From: Euryarchaeota archaeon UBA82
GTDB taxonomy: Archaea > Thermoplasmatota > Poseidoniia > Poseidoniales > Poseidoniaceae
DNA: 5,876 bases
NCBI GenBank assembly: GCA_002496635.1
Contig: DAKQ01000051.1
Coordinates: 14,177-20,052, forward strand
Direction: 5' to 3'
Position 1 is the stretch's first letter. Each line of letters opens with the position of its first letter. The translations under genes were made by a program, and so were the position numbers. Shown in pieces: positions 1 through 4,349 of the stretch. The notes beneath the pieces were generated by a model. The model worked only from the letters and a program-made list of their open reading frames with translations. It had not been told where the DNA came from and searched no databases.

Positions 1-2396
1 GCCGGAGTGATGGAGGCAGTCTTCACTTCCTTCTTTCGATTTGAGATCGGAGTTAGGCGTTGAACAGGCCGTAGTGTTGCGGTTCCAGTAGATTCCTTTG
101 GAGTCACATTCAATGGTGTCATTGTTCCTGTGATAGGACGCATTGTTGCAGATTCTGTTTCAACGACCTCTTCTTCCTTTGCTTCTGAAACGTCACGGCG
201 TGTAATTCGGGCTTCGTCATCGCTTGTGCCAAACGCTCCGTCTTCACCAGGTGTAATACTGACCTCAACCACACCAACTGGTACAATGATTTCCTCAGCA
301 GGTAGTTCCTGGGTTGGTTGTACAACTGGAGCCTGTGGTTGGAGTGGCATACGTGTCTTGCGCTCGAGAGGCTTCGGCAGAGCGACCTCAGCTGACGTAC
401 CAATAGGCGCCTTGACTGGGCGGAGGGTTGGTGCTTGACCAAGTGGTTTTGCTCCACCAATTGGTGCTCGCATTCCTCCAAGTCCCATGCCTTGCTGAGA
501 CGTTGCTCCGAGGGATCCAGACATACCGCCAAGTCCGGGAGCACGTGTTCCCAGTGCAGATGGGTCTTGACCAAGCGGCATTGCTGCTGGTGCTTGTCCA
601 GAGATGGATTGCATCCACTTCTGTCGCTTTTCAGCACGAGTATCGGTTGATTGGAGTTCAGCAAACTCTTGTTCACGTGATTGAAGTTCTGATTCAGAGA
701 CATCAATTTCTCCTTGAATCTGTGAGGTAATGGCATCACGCATCTTGGTTTCAGCCATCTCACGGAAGGAGTCCATCTTCTCAGAAAGATTGTTCAGACG
801 ATCACGAACTTCAGCACGCTTGAGTCCAAGTTGGGCCTCAATTTCTGCACGGATTGAAGCTTCACGCTTGCGTACATCGATGAGAGCCTTGTTTCGCATA
901 ATCTCTTCACGCTTGTCGAGTTGGCGTTCAAGTTGAACTGCAATCTCTTCTTGCTTTCGAGTTCTGAAGGCTGAAAGACGCTCTTCCATATCGACTTCGA
1001 GTTCCAAAGCCGTTTCTTCCTTGAGCAGATCCAAATCGGTCTCAAAGGTCAAACGTTCATTGCGTAATTGAGCATCAAGTTCTGCCATAATGGCCTTTCT
1101 TGCAGCAGTTTCACGAGATTGGAACTCGATTTCAAGCCGTTCCGCCCAATCGGTTCGCTTTGCTTCGTATTGTTCCTCCAATTGTCCGCGGAGTTCTGTT
1201 TCACGTTCGAAACGGAAACGTGCCAATCTGTTTTGGATTTCTGCTTCACGGGCTCCTCGGTAGGATGTGAATTCATCATCTGAACGTCGAGCAAGTTCTT
1301 GTTCAAGTTCGCTTTTCAGAACCTTAGAGATATCATCGACAGCCTTTGAGAATGTGATGTCATACTTTTCCTTCAAGCGACCCTTACGTTCTGTGAGACG
1401 TTCTGAATGATTCTCTTCAAGTTGCTTTTGAATTTCAACTCTCAATTCATCACGTCGTCGAGCGATTGCTAGTTCAACATCTTCACGCATTCGCTCTTCC
1501 AGATCTTCTGTCTCTTGGCGAAGTTGTGTTTCAAGTTCCTGTTGGAGCTGTTGAGCAATGTCCTCTTCGAGGCGGAGGCTGCGACGGTCGTATTCTGCAC
1601 GAAGTCGCGCTTCTCGTTGTTGGAGCCGATTGCGAAGTTGTTGCTCAAGACGGGTACGAATACCACGTCGTAATTGCTCTTCTCGTTCTGCAAGACGAGC
1701 TTTGTGGCCTTCTTCAAGAGATTCAATTTCCTTGTCTTCAAGAGCGATGAAACGTGATTCCATCTCCTCTTCAATACCAGCCTCAAGTTCACGGATTCGT
1801 TGTTGAAGACGTTGATTGTATTCCAATGCCATTCGCTCTTTTTGTAAAGCAAGGCGTCGGCGATGTTCATCTTGGAGTTGTCCTTCAATGGATTGCTTTA
1901 GATTCTCTTTATGCTCCTCAAGTCTACGATCGTGTTCGTGTTCAAGTTGATTCTGAAGGTTTGAAATTTCTCGCTTAAGTCTCAGGTCGAGTTGCTCGCG
2001 CATTCGGGTTTCTTCACCAGCAAGTGTTGAACGTTCCATTTCTGCAAGTTCAACTTCCATATCGGTTCGCATTTCTTTTTCGAGAGCGTCGAGTGTAAGT
2101 TCGTGTTGCACTGCAAGATCGTTTGCAATAGCGTTCTGCATTGCTGAGACTCGCTCTGCGATCGCTTGTTGACGCAATCGGCGCTCTCGGCGAATATCTG
2201 CTCGCATTCGCTCTTCTTGGCGGAATCGAGCACTGGTCAGCATTGCTTGATCAGTTGACACTGTTGGAGAGGTTGTGAATTGGCTACGGAGAGCTGCAAG
2301 GCTTAGCCTGTCCGCGTTTTCACGCTTCTTTCGAGCAGCATCCAACAGCTCGTCTGGCCTGCTTTCGCTAGCACTCATAACATCCCATCCGAACAT
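1..2396 (-). CDS. Large proline-free coiled-coil protein with low-complexity tail (C-terminus cut by window edge)
   Basis: The frame is open without a stop for 798 codons and leaves the window at base 1, so the C-terminus is missing. Residues 1-55 are a short head. Residues about 56-596 are rich in Glu, Arg, Gln and Leu, with charge patterns typical of long coiled coils. No proline occurs between residues 44 and 603 and glycine is rare, which implies a nearly continuous helix. Residues 600-670 are Gly/Met/Ala/Pro/Gln-rich with repeated PLGQ and APIG pieces. Residues 670-798 are Pro/Thr-rich and partly acidic. I see no cysteine, membrane segment, signal peptide, Walker A or SMC hinge. Start: ATG at 2396 has an AAAGGT six bases upstream; in-frame ATGs at 2414 and 2378 are alternatives, and 2378 (MSASESRPDE) also looks natural. 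The function is not recognised; a rod-like scaffold or cytoskeletal role is inference. The gene lies 84 bases after the lipid synthase gene. Confidence 0.88.
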   Translation of the reverse strand, partial: MFGWDVMSASESRPDELLDAARKKRENADRLSLAALRSQFTTSPTVSTDQAMLTSARFRQEERMRADIRRERRLRQQAIAERVSAMQNAIANDLAVQHELTLDALEKEMRTDMEVELAEMERSTLAGEETRMREQLDLRLKREISNLQNQLEHEHDRRLEEHKENLKQSIEGQLQDEHRRRLALQKERMALEYNQRLQQRIRELEAGIEEEMESRFIALEDKEIESLEEGHKARLAEREEQLRRGIRTRLEQQLRNRLQQREARLRAEYDRRSLRLEEDIAQQLQQELETQLRQETEDLEERMREDVELAIARRRDELRVEIQKQLEENHSERLTERKGRLKEKYDITFSKAVDDISKVLKSELEQELARRSDDEFTSYRGAREAEIQNRLARFRFERETELRGQLEEQYEAKRTDWAERLEIEFQSRETAARKAIMAELDAQLRNERLTFETDLDLLKEETALELEVDMEERLSAFRTRKQEEIAVQLERQLDKREEIMRNKALIDVRKREASIRAEIEAQLGLKRAEVRDRLNNLSEKMDSFREMAETKMRDAITSQIQGEIDVSESELQSREQEFAELQSTDTRAEKRQKWMQSISGQAPAAMPLGQDPSALGTRAPGLGGMSGSLGATSQQGMGLGGMRAPIGGAKPLGQAPTLRPVKAPIGTSAEVALPKPLERKTRMPLQPQAPVVQPTQELPAEEIIVPVGVVEVSITPGEDGAFGTSDDEARITRRDVSEAKEEEVVETESATMRPITGTMTPLNVTPKESTGTATLRPVQRLTPISNRKKEVKTASITP
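393..578 (-). repeat. Short amino-acid repeats in the low-complexity tail of the coiled-coil protein
   Basis: Within the Gly/Met/Pro/Gln-rich part, PLGQ occurs at residues 607-610 and 651-654, each encoded by CC(G/A)CTTGGTCAAG (plus strand 566-578 and 434-446). RAPIGG/KAPIGT occurs at 643-648 and 662-667. The spacing is irregular, so this is a loose linear-motif array rather than a tandem repeat. Confidence 0.5.
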
Positions 2397-2402
2397 GTAT
2401 CG

Positions 2403-2408
2403 ACCTTT
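2403..2408 (-). promoter_or_regulatory. Possible ribosome binding site for the coiled-coil gene
   Basis: The minus strand reads AAAGGT here, six bases before the ATG at 2396. It partly matches the archaeal anti-Shine-Dalgarno consensus and favours 2396 over the in-frame ATG at 2414, which has no such sequence. The ATG at 2378 has its own GGATGGGATG upstream and cannot be ruled out. Confidence 0.35.
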
Positions 2409-2452
2409 CTTCATACATAAGGTGCGCGACGCTAGCGATGGCAGAAAGGCCT

Positions 2453-2460
2453 GTTTTTAA
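2453..2460 (-). promoter_or_regulatory. Weak TATA-like element before the coiled-coil gene
   Basis: The minus strand reads TTAAAAAC, the only A/T-rich stretch in the gap between the lipid synthase gene and the coiled-coil gene. A start site about 25 bases downstream would leave a leader of roughly 35-40 bases before the ATG at 2396. The match to the archaeal TATA box is loose and no clear BRE is seen, so this is a weak call. If real, it makes the coiled-coil gene separately transcribed. Confidence 0.22.
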
Positions 2461-2470
2461 CGCGAAAAAC
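2453..2470 (-). terminator. T-run with small A/T inverted repeat after the lipid synthase gene
   Basis: On the minus strand a GTTTTT / AAAAAC inverted repeat with a six-base CGCGTT loop starts 10 bases after the synthase stop codon. Its left arm gives five consecutive T's (2465-2469). Archaeal RNA polymerase can stop at T-runs without a strong hairpin, so this could end the upstream transcript. The hairpin itself is weak, and the same bases overlap the TATA-like stretch. Confidence 0.25.
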
Positions 2471-2480
2471 TGTTCTCGTC

Positions 2481-3365
2481 TCACTCTTCTTCAGCATCTG
2501 GATTGAATACTGGAGGTTGTGGTTTTGCCAAGTAGTAAACCGCAAACAGACATGATGCTAGGAAGAGCCAGCCAGGTGGGGCTAACTCAGAACCAATTTG
2601 AGCTTGGTTATCCGATACACCTGTACGAATCATGGCATAGAGAATCGCTGTTAACAAACAGGCCATTTGCAAGATTGATAGTTTGAGATCTAGTCCGTGT
2701 TTGAGTTTCGATAATCGTCGATCGCTGATCATCATTGCTCCAGAGATGAACATAATCGGTAAGATGAACATATCAAGACCTGGAGTTGCATGACATGGTT
2801 GGCCTTCACCTAGACAGATATCAACATGGGTTAAATCAGGTCCGAAGTTGAGAATAGGTTGCAACCATATGAATCCAGCCGCACTCATCAAAAGAATTGC
2901 ATTTCCTGGTGAAGAAAGTCCATGGAAGTAAGGCAAACCGCTGCCTTCTTCGTGTTGGAAACGAGCGAGACGGAGCATTCCTGTTCCGATGATCCAGAAA
3001 CCTGCAAGTGCGAGAGAGATGGTCCACATTGGTGTTGCTTCTCCCCATCGTCCAAACATGATGAACATCATCAATGCAGGAGCGACACAGAATGAGAGGC
3101 AGTCGGACATGATGTCAAGAGAGCCTCCGAGAAGTTTCTGCTTTGAATATCGACGAGCAATTGGCCCATCGATAATATCTCCAAGTGCTGAAAGGAAGAT
3201 ACAGAGCATGGATGCCCAGATGTATTTGGATTTCACTCCGTCTCCGAATGGTTGACTCATATCCTCAACTGCGAGAATAAGGAACATGATGGAAGCCGTT
3301 CCAAACATAGCGTTTGTCAGCGTAATGTAGTCTGCTATACCTGTTAGTCGGAATGTGGATTTCAT
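2481..3365 (-). CDS. pssA: Phosphatidylserine / archaetidylserine synthase (CDP-alcohol phosphatidyltransferase)
   Basis: This 294-residue membrane enzyme should join L-serine to a CDP-activated diradylglycerol (CDP-archaeol if the host is archaeal), releasing CMP. The family signature D-x2-DG-x2-AR-x8-G-x3-D-x3-D is complete: D63, D66, G67, A70, R71, G80, D84, D88. Two further regions point to the serine-specific branch: the N-terminal ADYITLTNAMFG and the RLARF...FHGLSSP loop (residues 132-153). About eight membrane segments are visible, near 14-33, 48-64, 86-106, 113-131, 155-172, 197-213, 228-247 and 264-281, which is normal for PssA. The active site and the positive loop 215-228 then lie inside, and the loop 173-196, with C184 and C191, outside. 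The tail is acidic (DAEEE). The start lies 9 bases after the zinc-ribbon gene, so the two are probably co-transcribed. Serine specificity is likely but not proven; other CDP-alcohol transferases share the core motif. Confidence 0.9.
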   Translation of the reverse strand: MKSTFRLTGIADYITLTNAMFGTASIMFLILAVEDMSQPFGDGVKSKYIWASMLCIFLSALGDIIDGPIARRYSKQKLLGGSLDIMSDCLSFCVAPALMMFIMFGRWGEATPMWTISLALAGFWIIGTGMLRLARFQHEEGSGLPYFHGLSSPGNAILLMSAAGFIWLQPILNFGPDLTHVDICLGEGQPCHATPGLDMFILPIMFISGAMMISDRRLSKLKHGLDLKLSILQMACLLTAILYAMIRTGVSDNQAQIGSELAPPGWLFLASCLFAVYYLAKPQPPVFNPDAEEE

Positions 3366-3374
3366 AATCTCATC

Positions 3375-3767
3375 TCAAAAGGATACCTTGAATGGAACTT
3401 CACATGCTGGGCAGGTGATGGTTCGTTCACCCGGTCTTTGCTTCATTCGAAGACTTCGATCACAAGCTGGGCATTGGATTTCAACTCGAATGACTTTGGG
3501 CGTGAGTGTGAATTGTATTTCGCACCCGCCACAGCGTAATTCTGCAGGACGGTGATCAACTCCGGCGATGAGAACCTTTGAACATGAAGGGCAAGAGAGG
3601 CGTTCTTCTTCCCATTTCTTTCGGGTTGGTGCGTGATCTGTACGGACGTTTGCTCCACATAGTTCGCATTGAATATCACCAATTGCAGATGGTAGAAGCC
3701 CGTTGCACTTTGGACACGAGAGGGGAGGAGGGGCTATCCTTGACTCCACTGTTAATGTTTCATCCAT
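3375..3767 (-). CDS. Triple zinc-ribbon protein
   Basis: This small soluble protein of 130 residues has six CxxC pairs at 18-21, 34-37, 59-62, 79-82, 99-102 and 119-122. Paired in order they form three rubredoxin-like zinc ribbons, each with the CPxC / CxxC layout and 12-16 residues between the pairs. A charged linker (RKKWEEER, 49-56) separates the first ribbon from the second. No enzymatic domain or membrane segment is seen. Such proteins may bind nucleic acid or protein partners, but nothing here shows which. The ATG at 3767 is the only reasonable start, because an in-frame TGA lies four codons upstream; the upstream GGATGATGG may serve as ribosome binding site. The gene follows the winged-helix gene by 48 bases and precedes pssA by 9. 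Zinc binding is well supported by the motifs; the cellular role is unknown. Confidence 0.85.
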   Translation of the reverse strand: MDETLTVESRIAPPPLSCPKCNGLLPSAIGDIQCELCGANVRTDHAPTRKKWEEERLSCPSCSKVLIAGVDHRPAELRCGGCEIQFTLTPKVIRVEIQCPACDRSLRMKQRPGERTITCPACEVPFKVSF

Positions 3768-3815
3768 GATTGACCATCATCCTTCTTGTTTTGAGTTGTT
3801 CGCCGATGATGTCTA

Positions 3816-4301
3816 TCAAGAGGACGATTCCTCGTCTTCCCTACCCTTTCCGACAAGAATCAATTTTACAGGTAAGAAATTCCATGGCAAATCCAACGGT
3901 ATATTGTATTCTTGTGCTAGTTGCTGAACGAATTGTTTCGCTCCAACTTGGCCTCTCGAATTGACTAAGTCAATGGAATGAACATGTGTCAGTGCTGCGA
4001 TATCATCCAGCGGAGATCCTGTTGCGATGACTTGTGTGGATTGATCACTGATCATTCCTGGAAGTTCAACTCTCTTGGTGACCTTCCACCATCGGGCGCG
4101 TCCAACATCTCGATGATTTTCGATAAGGCCGACCTTGACCAAGCGTTTGAGATGATGATAGAGATTGTATCTATCGACTGAAACTTGGTCTTGTAATTGA
4201 ACAGTGCTCATCTCTTCCACTTGCAAAAGAACCTCGTATGCATGGCGACGAGTTGGATGGGTCAGAGCGGCGATTAAGGGGTCAGTTCGTACTCGGCTCA
4301 T
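3816..4301 (-). CDS. ArsR-like winged helix-turn-helix transcriptional regulator
   Basis: This is a 161-residue probable DNA-binding protein. Residues 8-75 form an ArsR-type winged helix: the opening helix contains the family-typical LTHPTRRHAYEVLL (13-26), the recognition helix lies in VDRYNLYHHLKRL (42-54) followed by VGLIE, and the wing is about 62-75 (RDVGRARWWKV). Residues 85-150 form a second part I do not recognise, and the tail is acidic (GREDEESSS). It has no cysteine, so the classical ArsR/SmtB cysteine metal site is absent; histidines at 15, 20, 49, 50, 63, 106 and 108 are the only obvious alternative ligands. The start is supported by GGTGAG just upstream of the ATG at 4301. It sits 48 bases behind the metal ATPase, suggesting control of that gene or of the operon, which is inference. 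The gene ends with tandem stops TGA TAG. Confidence 0.85.
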   Translation of the reverse strand: MSRVRTDPLIAALTHPTRRHAYEVLLQVEEMSTVQLQDQVSVDRYNLYHHLKRLVKVGLIENHRDVGRARWWKVTKRVELPGMISDQSTQVIATGSPLDDIAALTHVHSIDLVNSRGQVGAKQFVQQLAQEYNIPLDLPWNFLPVKLILVGKGREDEESSS

Positions 4302-4304
4302 GCG

Positions 4305-4310
4305 CTCACC
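4305..4310 (-). promoter_or_regulatory. Ribosome binding site of the winged-helix gene
   Basis: The minus strand reads GGTGAG three bases before the ATG at 4301. This is a good match to the GGAGGTGA anti-Shine-Dalgarno complement and fixes the start of the winged-helix gene. Confidence 0.55.
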
Positions 4311-4337
4311 GTTTCATACTGATGATTGCTTAGGTTT

Positions 4338-4349
4338 GAAGATATCCTC
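4338..4349. repeat. Imperfect 12-base palindrome between ATPase and regulator genes
   Basis: GAAGATATCCTC is palindromic except for one mismatched pair, centred on GATATC. It lies immediately after the ATPase stop codon and about 37 bases before the regulator's start. A dimeric winged-helix protein could bind such a site, but short palindromes also arise by chance. Confidence 0.25.

Noticed and set aside
428..730. Plus-strand open frames in the left part (100 codons and shorter)
   Set aside because: They lie opposite the coiled-coil gene, have low-complexity translations, and no convincing start signals.
119..763. A 214-codon open frame on the minus strand, and several shorter ones in the same register up to 2233
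   Set aside because: All lie in one register shifted from the 798-codon open frame of the coiled-coil gene. Their composition follows from reading its Glu/Gln/Arg/Leu codons out of frame, so they are neither separate genes nor evidence of a frameshift.
1..2396. SMC, Rad50 or myosin-type motor identity for the coiled-coil protein
   Set aside because: No Walker A, Walker B, hinge or motor domain is visible in the 798 residues present. Similarity in a search would come from coiled-coil composition alone.
2430..2437. CGCTAGCG as a defined operator
   Set aside because: An eight-base palindrome is too short to assign; it is mentioned only as part of the gap.
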